Positions 48,700 to 57,859 of a stretch of 64,000 nt of DNA are shown here, piece after piece. Numbering within the stretch: position 1 is the first letter of the stretch; the number at the start of each line of letters is the position of its first letter. The stretch is from Acidithiobacillus ferridurans (GTDB taxonomy: Bacteria > Pseudomonadota > Gammaproteobacteria > Acidithiobacillales > Acidithiobacillaceae), in contig NZ_AP018795.1 of NCBI RefSeq assembly GCF_003966655.1, positions 806,001-870,000 on the forward strand. Reading direction: 5' to 3'. Below the pieces are notes generated by a model, which had not been told where the DNA came from, made no database searches, and saw nothing but the letters and a program-made list of their open reading frames with translations. The position numbers and the translations under genes were made by a program.

Positions 48700-49866
48700 T
48701 CACAGCCAGGATTCTCCTTCGTGTAACAGGCGGGTGAACCATCCCGCCGGCTGCACGGCGCTCCGTGCAACCACCGGCACACTCTGCAGGACATGGCCGT
48801 GCCAACGGACAGACAGGGTACCGATGGGTGCACCGGCGCGAATCGGCGCCTTGAGACCGGCGGCGGGAATAAACCGCGTGTGCAGCCCGACACCCTGCTG
48901 TTTGGGTTCAGACACCACGACGGCGCGGGTGGTCACCCCCTCCATCACTTCCGGACTCCAGTCCACATGACGGACTTGTGCGACTACCTGTCCGGCCTTA
49001 TACAATGGAAGGTTCTGCCAGCCGTTCCAGCCATAATCCAGCAGCGCGCTCGCATCACTGCCCGCCGCACTGCGTGAAGGCGCCCCCAGCACGACGGCCA
49101 CCAGGGTGCGTCCGCCGCGGGTCGCGCTGACATCCAGATCCCAACTGTTCTTTGCCGCCAGGCCGACACCCAGACCATTGATGTTTTCCTGACCGGCCAG
49201 CGGGTTGTAGTTGTACTGGGTGATATGGTTGTAAGTGTAAGAGACCTTCCCCGCCACCTGTAACACCTGCGGATACGCCTGGATCAAGTGTTTCGAGAGT
49301 CGCGCGACATCCAGCGCTGTACTGGTCTGGCCCGGCTGGGGCAAACCATCGGGGTTGGTAAAGTGGGTGTGTTGCAGCCCCATCGCCGCCGCGTCGTGAT
49401 TCATCAGATCGACGAAACCACCGACGCTGCCGGCCACCGTTTGGGCGATGGCGACAGCCGCATCATTCCCCCCGTCAATCAACAGACCATGCTCCAGTTG
49501 GCTCATGGTCACCGGCAGGTGGGGCTGAATAAACATGCGCGAACCCTGCGCATGCCAGGCCTCGTTGGAGACATGAACCCGCCGCTGCGGCGGCACCAGT
49601 CCCTGCTTTTCCGCCTGATACATGACGTAGGCCGTCATTAACTTGACCAGCCCGGAAGGGTTGAGGGGTTTTTCGGCGTTCTCCGCCACCAGTACCTGAC
49701 CGCTGTTCACATCCAGGAGAACCGCGCCCTGTATGCCCGTCAGTTGGGGCGCCGGCATGGGTGGCGGCGGGGGCAGGGTTGGCAAGGGGGGTAAATTCGG
49801 GGTCGCCGCGTTGGCGCCCCCCCACACAAGCAGCGCCACGAGGGCCAGAATGTTTGGCGATTTCAT
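48700..49866 (-). CDS. D-alanyl-D-alanine carboxypeptidase (PBP5/DacC) homologue without active-site motifs
   Basis: The overall layout is PBP5/6-like: signal peptide ending GGANA, a Pro-rich linker, the peptidase S11 fold (AVLLDVNSGQVLVAENAEKPLNP...) and a C-terminal beta domain with a terminal amphipathic helix (AGWFTRLLHEGESWL). The motif regions are altered: SLTK is GLVK at 72-75, SGN is GGN at 132-134, and KTG is GVG at 233-235 (INGLGVGLA, where PBP5 has GLKTGHT). Catalytic Ser and both Lys-containing motifs are therefore not conserved; Lys75 remains. The surrounding structure is intact (e.g. THFTNPDGLPQPGQTSTALDVARL). It is probably a non-catalytic peptidoglycan-binding homologue. The family assignment is firm; enzyme activity is unlikely. 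Confidence 0.85.
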   Translation of the reverse strand: MKSPNILALVALLVWGGANAATPNLPPLPTLPPPPPMPAPQLTGIQGAVLLDVNSGQVLVAENAEKPLNPSGLVKLMTAYVMYQAEKQGLVPPQRRVHVSNEAWHAQGSRMFIQPHLPVTMSQLEHGLLIDGGNDAAVAIAQTVAGSVGGFVDLMNHDAAAMGLQHTHFTNPDGLPQPGQTSTALDVARLSKHLIQAYPQVLQVAGKVSYTYNHITQYNYNPLAGQENINGLGVGLAAKNSWDLDVSATRGGRTLVAVVLGAPSRSAAGSDASALLDYGWNGWQNLPLYKAGQVVAQVRHVDWSPEVMEGVTTRAVVVSEPKQQGVGLHTRFIPAAGLKAPIRAGAPIGTLSVRWHGHVLQSVPVVARSAVQPAGWFTRLLHEGESWL

Positions 49867-49976
49867 TGTTTTTGGCGGTTCTTCATCCGGCGGATAACAC
49901 TGGGTTGGAAGCCCTCCGACAGGTAAAAGTTCCCGGCCGGCATCGTAAATTTTCAGCCGCGGCACACCCGCCAGGA

Positions 49977-51596
49977 TCAGCTACCCCGGCGCTGCAGATA
50001 GCGCTGCAGCAAAGCGGCAGTCGAGGCGTCGTGGGGATGGCGGGCCGTACTCCGCAGTTCCGCCACGATCCGCTGCGCCAACACCTTGCCCAACTCCACG
50101 CCCCACTGATCAAACGAGTCGATACCCCAGATAATCCCCTGGGTAAAGACGCTGTGCTCGTAAAGTGCCACGAGCGCCCCCAGAGTATGGGGGTCGAGGC
50201 GGTCCCCCAGAAGGACGCTGCTGGGCCGGTTGCCGGGGAAAACGCGGAATGGCACCAACGCCTCGGCCACCCCTTCGGCACGCAATTCCTCCGCCGCCTT
50301 GCCAAAGGCCAGCGCCTCGGCCTGGGCGATGAGGTTAGCCATCAGCAACTCGTGCTGCTCGGCCAACGGACTGAGCGGCTGACAAAAGCCAATGAAATCA
50401 CAGGGAATCAGTCGCGTACCCTGATGAATCAATTGATAGAAGGAATGCTGCCCGTCGGTGCCGGGCTCACCCCAGATAATGGCGCCCGTATCGACGGTAA
50501 CCGGGTGACCATCCTCATCCACGCCCTTGCCGTTGCTTTCCATCTGCAGTTGCTGAAGATAAGCGGGGAAACGCGCCAGATCATGGGCATAGGGCAATAT
50601 GGCCTGGGTCTGCGCATCCCAGAAATTGTTATACCAGAGCGCCAGCAGGCCCATGAGCACCGGCAGGTTCTGTTCCAGGGGCGCCGTCTGAAAGTGGTTA
50701 TCCATGGCATGGAAGCCCGCCAGCATGGCGGTGAAATGTTCCACCCCCACCCCCAGCATGGTGGACAGGCCGATGGCCGAATCCATGGAATAACGTCCGC
50801 CTACCCAATCCCAGAAACCGAACATGTGTCCGGTATCCATCCCGAAGGCCTTGACAGCTTCGACATTGGTGGACACGGCGACGAAGTGCCGGGCCACGGC
50901 CGCCTCGCCCAGGGCCGAGGTAACCCAATAGCGGGCCTGTTGGGCGTTGGTCATGGTCTCCAGGGTGGTGAAGGTTTTGGAAGAGACGATGAACAGGGTT
51001 TCGGCGGGGTCCAGATGCGCCGTAACGTCGGTAAAAGTCGCGCCATCCACATTGGCGACAAAACCCAGCTCCATGCCTGGGTGACGATACGGGCGCAGCG
51101 CCTTCCAGGCCATTTCCGGCCCCAGGTAGGAGCCACCAATCCCAATATTGATGATCTTGCGAATGGGCTGACCGGTCGCCCCCCGCCAGGTGCCATCGTG
51201 GATGGATCGGGTGAAGGCGGCCATGTGGTCCAGTACCTTATGGACTTCTGGCACCACATCCACCCCCGCCGTGCGCATGACATGGCCTTTGGGTGCGCGC
51301 AGAGCCACATGAAAAGCCGCCCGCCCCTCCGTGCGATTGATCCGTTCGCCCGCGAACATCGCCGCCCGGCGTTCTTCCAGGTGCCGCGCCCGCGCCAGGG
51401 TGATCAGCAGACGCAAGGTCTCCGGGTTGATGAGGTGTTTGGAATAATCGAGGTAAAGGCCGCAGGCCTCGGCGGAAAAATTCCGGGCGCGCTGCGGGTC
51501 GTCCTGAAAGAGCTGACGCAGGGTCACGCCCTCCCAACTTTGCCGATGCTGCTGTAAATCCCGCCAGACGGATGAGGTATTCAAGGGTGTGGACAC
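49977..51596 (-). CDS. pgi: Glucose-6-phosphate isomerase
   Basis: The start is the GTG at 51596, with AAGGAG seven bases upstream, giving 539 residues, a normal Pgi length. Landmarks are [83 protein letters not shown], the [31 protein letters not shown] block containing the catalytic Glu/His, and [12 protein letters not shown] near the C-terminus. It interconverts glucose-6-phosphate and fructose-6-phosphate. The DacC-like gene lies 110 bases downstream on the same strand; co-transcription is possible. Confidence 0.96.
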   Translation of the reverse strand: MSTPLNTSSVWRDLQQHRQSWEGVTLRQLFQDDPQRARNFSAEACGLYLDYSKHLINPETLRLLITLARARHLEERRAAMFAGERINRTEGRAAFHVALRAPKGHVMRTAGVDVVPEVHKVLDHMAAFTRSIHDGTWRGATGQPIRKIINIGIGGSYLGPEMAWKALRPYRHPGMELGFVANVDGATFTDVTAHLDPAETLFIVSSKTFTTLETMTNAQQARYWVTSALGEAAVARHFVAVSTNVEAVKAFGMDTGHMFGFWDWVGGRYSMDSAIGLSTMLGVGVEHFTAMLAGFHAMDNHFQTAPLEQNLPVLMGLLALWYNNFWDAQTQAILPYAHDLARFPAYLQQLQMESNGKGVDEDGHPVTVDTGAIIWGEPGTDGQHSFYQLIHQGTRLIPCDFIGFCQPLSPLAEQHELLMANLIAQAEALAFGKAAEELRAEGVAEALVPFRVFPGNRPSSVLLGDRLDPHTLGALVALYEHSVFTQGIIWGIDSFDQWGVELGKVLAQRIVAELRSTARHPHDASTAALLQRYLQRRGS

Positions 51597-52045
51597 GAAA
51601 AAACTCCTTGCGCAAAACGGGACGGACGCGGAAAAGTGCTGACCCAAGAGTAGGCAAGGCGCGTCTCCACTGCAAGGGCAGCGGTTTTGCACCGAAAAAA
51701 TTCGCGGCATCATAGCATTCAGGCAATGGCTTCGTGCCGCATACCGCCTTCGCCTCCGCGCCTGCGCCTGCGCCGATATTTCCTGCCCTGTCCAGTTTCA
51801 CCAGTTTATCGTAATATTCATTCTTTACGATTTAATGTGTGAGAAAATTTGGCTAGTTAGTAGATCAACCTGTTTTTGGGCGTTTTTTGAAAAATCGGCT
51901 GAGCCGCTTATACTGCCAGTCTTTGTTGGTCCGGAACCTCTACTCGCCTTGATTGTTGCCTCATTACCCGCCGTTTCGCGCGATAGCTCATCCTGGTTTT
52001 CCGAGTCGCCGCCTGACGCCCGTGTAACTCCTCGGGGATCTGCCC
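51597..52045. other. Intergenic region between pgi and the ArnT-like gene
   Basis: A 449-base gap between divergent genes. It is more AT-rich from about 51800 to 51900 (several T runs), where promoters for the downstream gene probably lie, but no clear -35/-10 pair or other structure was found. No gene of convincing quality is visible. Confidence 0.4.
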
Positions 52046-53737
52046 ATGTTTTCCCGGAGTAGTGCCGTCGGCCGAGTCTTCGGACTCAAGGCAGCCGCGG
52101 TTTTTTTGCTGGCGCTGCTGTTTTTCGGCTGGGACGTGGGCAATACCAGTCTGTGGAACATCGATGAGCCCATCTACGCGCAATCCCTGAAAGAACAGAT
52201 CGCCCAGCACAATCTGGTGGTACCGACCTTCAACGCACGGCTGATGCCTGACAAGCCGGCGCTGAACTACTGGCTGATGTGGACCGGCGTAAAAATGCTG
52301 GGAATGAACTCCTGGGGATTGCGGATGGGTTCCGCCGTTGCCGGCGCCCTGCTGGTTCTGTATCTGGTCATCGGATTGCGGCGTCTGTATGGTGAAAACA
52401 TCGCGCTGATCAGCGGGCTGATGACCGCCACGGCACTGCACAGCACGGTGATTTTCCGCAGCGCCACCCCCGATCCGCTGCTGATCCTGACGGTGACGAT
52501 CGCCCTGCTGAGTTACCTGCGCGGTTATCTGTTCCCGGACATACGCAGCCGCGAAATCCTCATCGCCTATGCCGCCATGGCCCTCGCCACGCTGGACAAG
52601 GGCCCCATTGGATTTCTCTTGCCTGGCCTGATCATCGTCCTGTTTTTGCTGCTGCGCAGGGAGCTGTCCTTTCTCTGGCGGGAAGGCCGGCTGACCTGGG
52701 GAGTGCCGATCTTTCTGATCATCGCCCTGCCCTGGTATCTTGCCGTCGGCGTCGAAACCCATTGGGCCTGGGATCGCGCGTTCATCTTCAAACAGAACAT
52801 CGGCCGCTTCAGCGACAGCATGCAGGGGCACCGTGGTCCTTGGGTCTATTATCTCATCAGCACCTTCCTCGGGATGCTGCCCTGGTCGATTTTTTTACCC
52901 CAGGTTTTCCGGGAGATATGGCTTTCCCGGCGGCAATTTTTGCGCAGCCATCCGAAGACATCGTTCCTGCTGGTCTGGGCGGTGGCGTGGATCGGTTTTT
53001 TCACCCTCTCCGCTACCAAACTCCCCAATTACGTCTGGGAAGCCTATCCGCCGCTCTTCATTCTGCTGGCCGCCTATTTCGAGAAAGTCCGGGCGGGTAC
53101 CACTCGCCCCACACGCCGGGGGTTGATCCTGTCAGCCGGGGTGCTGTTCCTGATCGGACTGGCCATGAGTCTTTTTGCGGGCCTGGTCCTACCGCTACGC
53201 GAGCCGCACCTGCCGGATATGGTGGAGATCGGCCTGCCTTATCTGCTGGCTGCGACCGGCGCCGGCGCCCTGCTCTGGCAGCGGCGCTGGGTGCCGGCAT
53301 GGGCGACTCTGGGCGTCGGCGGCGTGGCGCTAACCGCCTTGCTGGTCTTGGTCATCACCCCGTCCTTGAATGGGGTGAAGCCCTCCCGGGAGATGGGGCA
53401 ACGCATTGCCGCCCTGCAAGGTCCGCAGCCATATCGGCTGGCGTCCTGGCAATGGTTTCAGCCGAGCTTTCTATTTTATGCCGGGCGCGGCAACATGCCC
53501 ATCCGTCATTTGCAGACCCTGACGGAATTACCGGCGCTACTCGGTCCGGAGCCGCTCTATCTCGTCTGCCCGGCACACACCGTCGCCGCTGTTCGCGCCG
53601 CCGTGCCCGCGGCATACCGGCAGCAGACCGTCCTACTGCGCTACGAGATCTATAACCGCGAAAATATCGCCCTGTTGCGGATCAGCCCGCGCACGAAAAG
53701 CCTTGACCATGCCATTGCGCCTTACTACCATCAATAA
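52046..53737 (+). CDS. ArnT/PMT-like membrane glycosyltransferase
   Basis: The 563-residue protein has many helices and the GT-C landmarks: GNTSLWNIDEPIYAQSLKEQIAQHNLVVPTFNARLMPDKPALNYWL, in which the Asp-Glu pair is the typical catalytic Asp/metal motif of the ArnT/PMT group, followed by a large periplasmic loop. ArnT-type enzymes move a sugar from a polyprenyl-phosphate donor to lipid A or protein. The exact substrate is unknown; it could modify lipid A or another envelope glycan. The start lies downstream of a GGGG-type site. It is followed after 6 bases by a fluoride riboswitch, which acts on the next genes, not this one. Confidence 0.85.
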   Translation: MFSRSSAVGRVFGLKAAAVFLLALLFFGWDVGNTSLWNIDEPIYAQSLKEQIAQHNLVVPTFNARLMPDKPALNYWLMWTGVKMLGMNSWGLRMGSAVAGALLVLYLVIGLRRLYGENIALISGLMTATALHSTVIFRSATPDPLLILTVTIALLSYLRGYLFPDIRSREILIAYAAMALATLDKGPIGFLLPGLIIVLFLLLRRELSFLWREGRLTWGVPIFLIIALPWYLAVGVETHWAWDRAFIFKQNIGRFSDSMQGHRGPWVYYLISTFLGMLPWSIFLPQVFREIWLSRRQFLRSHPKTSFLLVWAVAWIGFFTLSATKLPNYVWEAYPPLFILLAAYFEKVRAGTTRPTRRGLILSAGVLFLIGLAMSLFAGLVLPLREPHLPDMVEIGLPYLLAATGAGALLWQRRWVPAWATLGVGGVALTALLVLVITPSLNGVKPSREMGQRIAALQGPQPYRLASWQWFQPSFLFYAGRGNMPIRHLQTLTELPALLGPEPLYLVCPAHTVAAVRAAVPAAYRQQTVLLRYEIYNRENIALLRISPRTKSLDHAIAPYYHQ

Positions 53738-53743
53738 AACGTG

Positions 53744-53795
53744 TGGCGATGGAGTCCGCCCAATAACCGCCTTTATAGGCTAATGACTGCTACTG
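53744..53795 (+). promoter_or_regulatory. Fluoride riboswitch (crcB motif) aptamer
   Basis: The RNA GGCGATGGAGTCCGCC, then CAATAACCGCCTTTATAGGC, then TAATGACTGCTACTG follows the crcB-motif consensus and resembles the characterised Thermotoga aptamer (GGCGATGAGGCCCGCCC ... GGCTGATGGCCTCTACTG). It has the P1 pairing, the GATG and TGATG-type pseudoknot bulges, and the GCC/GGC stem. The expression platform is unclear: a hairpin around 53796-53815 lacks a T run, so control may be at translation. It lies immediately upstream of a HyfC-like fragment, crcB and a DUF190 gene. Confidence 0.88.
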
Positions 53796-53849
53796 ATCCT
53801 GATCGCAAGATCGGGCGGTGGGGAGTCGGAAGTCATATAAGGGGAAGGT

Positions 53850-54215
53850 ATGCTCGACGATATCGTCCTGCAGTGTGAGCAAGTCTTGGCGGTGCTTTTG
53901 TTATCACCGCTCCTGCACGGCTTCATGGTCACCATGGAAGAGCGCGTTCAGCGCGGACAGGGGCCGTCCATCTTCCAGCCCTATCGGGATCTCTGGAAAC
54001 TCTTCCACAAAACCCTGCTGATACCGGTGCTGACCAATTTTCCCCTGCCGCTCTCGGACATGGGCGATATCCTCGGTGGCGGCCTCATCCTGACCCTTGG
54101 CGGTTTTTTCATCCTGCTGGCCTTTTCCATAGTTGACATCCGGAACGTGAATATTTCGTGCGCAATCGGAATTCGGAATATTGTTGATCGTTGTTTTTGC
54201 GTCTTTTATTTGTAA
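53850..54215 (+). pseudogene. Truncated HyfC/NuoH-like subunit fragment under the fluoride riboswitch
   Basis: The first 55-60 residues (LAVLLLSPLLHGFMVTMEERVQRGQGPSIFQPYRDLWKLFHKTLL) match the N-terminus of the HyfC/HycD/NuoH family: a helix, then the RxQxRxGPxxxQPYxDLxKL block that contacts the quinone or membrane arm of hydrogenase-type complexes. After a second helix (GGGLILTLGGFFILLAF), the sequence leaves the family pattern and stops at 121 residues, while full proteins have about 300. It has a strong ribosome site (AAGGGGAAGG), so it may still be translated. It is probably a decayed remnant left between the riboswitch and crcB. Confidence 0.55.
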
Positions 54216-54231
54216 CGTATAAGGAGTAGAG

Positions 54232-54609
54232 ATGTTCGCCACTTTCGGCTTCATTGCCCTGTTCGCGGTGCTCGGCGCCTGGGCGCGTTATGGACAGACC
54301 CTGTTGGTGCAGGCGGCATTCGGCCGCGGTTTTCCCTGGGCTACCCTGAGCATCAATGTCCTGGGCTGTTTTATCATGGGCTTTCTGTTTTTCGAGACCT
54401 TGGAACGTATTTCCGTGAGCCCGGAATTGCGCACGGGCATACTCACCGGCGGCCTGGGTGCCTACACCACTTTTTCGACGTTTTCCCTCGAAACCTTGGT
54501 GCTTTTTGAAAATGGCGAAGCCATCAAGGCGCTGCTATATATGTTTACATCATTGTTTCTGTGCGTCGGTGCCGCTTTTGCCGGGGCCTGGGTTTCCCGC
54601 AGTATCTGA
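54232..54609 (+). CDS. crcB: Fluoride channel CrcB (Fluc)
   Basis: The 125-residue protein has four helices and the Fluc landmarks: LGAWARYG, GRGFPWATLSINVLGCFIMGFLF (with the conserved Asn), and GGLGAYTTFSTFSLETLVLFENG (the TTFSTF phenylalanine box). Fluc dimers export fluoride, which accumulates in acidic environments as HF. A good ribosome site (AAGGAG) lies upstream. It lies 437 bases after the riboswitch aptamer and should be switched on by fluoride. Confidence 0.95.
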   Translation: MFATFGFIALFAVLGAWARYGQTLLVQAAFGRGFPWATLSINVLGCFIMGFLFFETLERISVSPELRTGILTGGLGAYTTFSTFSLETLVLFENGEAIKALLYMFTSLFLCVGAAFAGAWVSRSI

Positions 54610-54619
54610 GAGGTGCATC

Positions 54620-54937
54620 ATGACGACCGTATCCGTAGTACGCATTTATATCAAAGAAGGCGACAAACATAGCGGACACAATCTCATGGAAGAAATCTTC
54701 CGCATGCTCCACGACCAGTACAAGGTCCATGGCGTCACCGCCTTTCGCGGTATCGCGGGCTTTGGCAGCAAAGGACAAGTGCATGCCGACGATGTTCTGC
54801 GCCTCAATGTGCATTTGCCGCTGGTACTGGAATTTTTTGACGAACCGGAGGCCGTGGATGCGGTGATGCCGCACCTGCGGGAATTGGTGCCACCGGGCCA
54901 CATTCTGCGCTGGGAAGCTGACTGCTGCTGCGAATGA
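54620..54937 (+). CDS. DUF190 family (PII-like) protein
   Basis: The product (105 residues, start at 54620) matches DUF190, a small ferredoxin-like/PII-like fold often found beside crcB: TVSVVRIYIKEGDKHSGHNLMEEIFRMLHDQYKVHGVTAFRGIAGFGSKG, then LPLVLEFFDEP. The start follows AGGTG. It is translated from the crcB operon and probably helps the fluoride response or binds an effector; its biochemistry is not settled. It ends with a Cys-rich tail ADCCCE. Confidence 0.9.
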   Translation: MTTVSVVRIYIKEGDKHSGHNLMEEIFRMLHDQYKVHGVTAFRGIAGFGSKGQVHADDVLRLNVHLPLVLEFFDEPEAVDAVMPHLRELVPPGHILRWEADCCCE

Positions 54938-54973
54938 TTTGTCCGGCTTGCGGGTGGGATATCAGAGCGTTGA

Positions 54974-55882
54974 ATGTGGATGACGGGCATGGACATGGAT
55001 AATGACCAGAAACTCTGGGCACGGGCGCAAAACTACGTGCTGAGCCGTCAGTCGGCGGATGGCGGCTTTTGTTTCTACCGGGTCTGGGGCGTGGAAGAGT
55101 CCACCGCACCGGATACCTATTACGCCGTTGCCGTACTCCGCTTCTGGGGCATGGCTATTCCCCACCGCGCCGAGCTGGTCCGCTGGCTGCACTCCCTGCA
55201 GGACGATCAGGGGCGGTATTCCAGCCTGACCAATGCCAGTTTTGGCGTGCGCGCCCTGAGTCTGTTGGCCGCTGCCCCTCTCCGCGATCCGCGCCCGCAT
55301 GTACTGAATTGGGCGGCCCAAGCCGCAGGCCGTAAAAAAGCAGCCAATAGCGAGACACTGCGGGACTGGCAGCGCTGTATCCAACTGCAGCGCCTGCTCG
55401 CCCCGGATGAGCCCCTGCCCGAAATCATGCGTAGCGGCGCCGAAGCGATTCTGCATGGCATGGAGGCCGTCGCCGGAGGCTTCGGCAGTCACCCCAACCT
55501 GATCGACAGCGGCATCGCCTGGGCCTTGCAGCGGCTTCTGGGTCAGCCCCATCGCCCGCAGGATCGAATCTTCCTGCATGACTGCGAAGATGCCACCCTC
55601 GGCCTGCGTCTCAGCCCCGATGGCGCCAGCACCCGTCTGGAGGCCATCTTCTGGGGGATACTACAGATGGTGCATCTCCACATCGCGCCACAGTATCCAG
55701 AGGCCGTCATGGCCTATGTGCGTGCATGCCAGCCAGTGAATGGCGGTTTCGGACGCCGCGCTGGCGCCATTGCCACCCTGGAGGGCACTTTTCATGCAGT
55801 GATGATTGCGGCGGGCTTGTCCCGTAACCCGCTGTTACAGATGCTGACGGGAATTTCAACGAGCGAGGATGTTCTACACTGA
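54974..55882 (+). CDS. Prenyltransferase/squalene-cyclase-type alpha-toroid protein
   Basis: The 302-residue protein has repeats of the prenyltransferase/squalene oxidase (GGF/QW-like) family: DGGFCFYRVWG, QGRYSSLTNASFGVRAL, AGGFGSHPNLIDSGIAWALQRLL and NGGFGRRAGAIATLEGTFHAVMIAAGL. It resembles the beta subunit fold of geranylgeranyl transferases. The three Zn ligands of active prenyltransferases are not clearly present (Asp and Cys in HDCEDATLG and His in GTFHA could be candidates). The first ATG is used; a second ATG at 54989 is equally possible. It is probably an enzyme or a lipid-binding protein acting on isoprenoids; cfa lies downstream. Confidence 0.62.
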   Translation: MWMTGMDMDNDQKLWARAQNYVLSRQSADGGFCFYRVWGVEESTAPDTYYAVAVLRFWGMAIPHRAELVRWLHSLQDDQGRYSSLTNASFGVRALSLLAAAPLRDPRPHVLNWAAQAAGRKKAANSETLRDWQRCIQLQRLLAPDEPLPEIMRSGAEAILHGMEAVAGGFGSHPNLIDSGIAWALQRLLGQPHRPQDRIFLHDCEDATLGLRLSPDGASTRLEAIFWGILQMVHLHIAPQYPEAVMAYVRACQPVNGGFGRRAGAIATLEGTFHAVMIAAGLSRNPLLQMLTGISTSEDVLH

Positions 55883-55959
55883 ATTGGGGGGCAGACGTTC
55901 GCACTGATGAGCGGGCGTTTCTGCCGTTCCGCTTGGCTTGAAAGGACAGGAGTCTCAAC

Positions 55960-57219
55960 GTGAAAGATCTACGCACCAACTTTTTGGACCACGTCAAAAA
56001 GGGTCTCAACGGAAAGCCGCTGTTTCTGCGCATCGTCTTCTGGGATGGCCATGAATACGCCTTTAACCAGGACATCCGCGTCACCATGCGCATCAGCTCC
56101 GCCAAACTCATCTCGCGCATGCTCATGGGCAGTGCCCTGGATGTGCTTGGCGAAGGATATGTGGAGGGCACCATCGGCATCGATGGTCGCTATCAGGATA
56201 TTCTCGCGGTGGCGGAAGGGCTGAGTGACGCCTTCCCCGCCAAAAAACCCAAAATCGGCATTTTCCGCAAACATCAGGCCACCCACAGCAAATCCCGGGA
56301 TGCCGATGTGATTCACTACCACTACGATGTTTCCAACGACTTCTACAAGCTCTGGCTGGACCGCAATATGGTCTACTCCTGCGGCTACTTCAAAACCGGT
56401 GCGGAAGATATCGACACCGCCCAAGAGCAGAAGCTGGACCATATCTGCCGCAAACTCCATCTGCAGCCGGGTGAAAAGCTTCTGGATATCGGCTGCGGCT
56501 GGGGTGGTCTGCTGAGCTGGGCCGCAACACATTACGGGATTCAGGGCGTGGGCGTTACCCTCAGCGAGCAGCAGTTTGCCTACGCCAAGGAACGTATGGA
56601 ACGGGAGGGGCTGGCGGATCGGGTGGAAATCCGCCTGCAGGATTACCGCGACATCCCCGAACGGGATTATTTCGATAAGGTGTCTTCGGTTGGGATGTTC
56701 GAGCACGTCGGCCGCGCCAAGCTGGGAGAATATTTTGGCGTCATCAACCGGGTGCTCAAGGAAGGTGGCTGGGTGATGAATCATGGCATTACCGCCAGCC
56801 AGCAGGACGACGAAGACGGACATCATTCCGGCAGCGATTTCATGGACAAGTACGTCTTCCCCGACGGGGAAATCCCGCATCTGTGGCGCCTGGTACTGGA
56901 AATGGCGGGACAGGATCTGGAAGTCCTGGATGTGGAAAACCTCCGCCCCCACTACGCCCAGACTCTTATCCACTGGGTACAACGCCTGGAAGCACACAAG
57001 GACGAAGCCGTCGCCATGGTGGGGGACAAGCGCTATCGCATCTGGGCCATCTACATGGCGGGCTGCGCCTATGCCTTCTGGCGCAACTGGTCAGCCCTGC
57101 ACCAGGTGCTGGCCGTCAAACAGGGCGGCGCCGAGCTCACGCCGCGGCCCTGGGAGCGGCGTTACCAGCATCAGGAGGATAGCTTCCGCCTGGCCGCGCC
57201 GGATTGGGGGGATTTGTAA
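55960..57219 (+). CDS. cfa: Cyclopropane-fatty-acyl-phospholipid synthase
   Basis: The start is a GTG with AGGACAGGAG upstream. The 419-residue protein has the Cfa layout: an N-terminal lipid-binding domain, then the SAM-dependent methyltransferase core LLDIGCGWGGLLSWAATHYGIQGVGVTLSEQQ, then VSSVGMFEHVGRAKLGEYFGVINRVLKEGG and the C-terminal YMAGCAYAFWRNWSALHQVLAVK. Cfa adds a methylene bridge to unsaturated acyl chains, making the membrane less permeable to protons. The length is close to E. coli Cfa (382) with a longer N-terminus. Confidence 0.93.
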   Translation: MKDLRTNFLDHVKKGLNGKPLFLRIVFWDGHEYAFNQDIRVTMRISSAKLISRMLMGSALDVLGEGYVEGTIGIDGRYQDILAVAEGLSDAFPAKKPKIGIFRKHQATHSKSRDADVIHYHYDVSNDFYKLWLDRNMVYSCGYFKTGAEDIDTAQEQKLDHICRKLHLQPGEKLLDIGCGWGGLLSWAATHYGIQGVGVTLSEQQFAYAKERMEREGLADRVEIRLQDYRDIPERDYFDKVSSVGMFEHVGRAKLGEYFGVINRVLKEGGWVMNHGITASQQDDEDGHHSGSDFMDKYVFPDGEIPHLWRLVLEMAGQDLEVLDVENLRPHYAQTLIHWVQRLEAHKDEAVAMVGDKRYRIWAIYMAGCAYAFWRNWSALHQVLAVKQGGAELTPRPWERRYQHQEDSFRLAAPDWGDL

Positions 57220-57280
57220 AAATAGCAGACATCAACCTGTATGGGCGCGGAATCATCCGACTGGGGCAAGGGAATACCGT

Positions 57281-57859
57281 ATGGGCAGAAATCGACTGGA
57301 GGCCTTTAGTGATGGCGTGATCGCTATCATCATCACCATCATGGTCCTCGAAATGAAAGTGCCCCCTGGTGAGCACCTGCATGCCCTCCTGCCGGTGCTC
57401 CCGGTGTTCCTCAGTTATGTGATGAGCTTTATCTACGTCGGCATATACTGGAATAACCATCACAACATGCTACAGGCCAGCGGAAAGGTGAACGGCGCCA
57501 TTCTCTGGGCCAATCTGCACCTGCTCTTCTGGCTCTCTTTGTTTCCGTTTGTGACGAGCTGGATGGGTGAAAACCATTTCGCCGTCGCTCCTACCGAACT
57601 GTACGGCGTCGTACTTTTTATGGCCGCCGTCGCCTATCTTATTCTCCAGTCTTGCATTATCGCCGCCGGGGCGCCGACCTTGCGCCGCGCCGTCGGTCGA
57701 GACTGGAAAGGGAAGGCCTCGCCCGCCCTCTATTTCATAGGTATTGTTTCCGCCCAATGGTCCCCCACGGCGGCCAAACTCATCTATCTGGGCCTGGCCT
57801 TGTTGTGGTTGATTCCGGATCGCCGGATAGAAAATCTCCTCGTCGACAGCAAGGAATGA
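57281..57859 (+). CDS. TMEM175-family potassium channel
   Basis: The ATG at 57281 has AAGGGAA upstream. The 192-residue protein starts MGRNRLEAFSDGVIAIIITIMVLEMKVP, the FSDG signature of bacterial TMEM175 channels, in which helix 1 forms the pore. It has about six helices. Prokaryotic TMEM175 proteins conduct potassium and often form tetramers. Together with the Kch-like gene at 47.3 kb, this window encodes two potassium-handling proteins. Confidence 0.88.
   Translation: MGRNRLEAFSDGVIAIIITIMVLEMKVPPGEHLHALLPVLPVFLSYVMSFIYVGIYWNNHHNMLQASGKVNGAILWANLHLLFWLSLFPFVTSWMGENHFAVAPTELYGVVLFMAAVAYLILQSCIIAAGAPTLRRAVGRDWKGKASPALYFIGIVSAQWSPTAAKLIYLGLALLWLIPDRRIENLLVDSKE

Noticed and set aside
49761-51557. 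A 598-codon plus-strand open frame opposite pgi and the carboxypeptidase homologue
   Set aside because: The minus-strand products are clear Pgi and PBP5-fold proteins; the plus frame has no family features.
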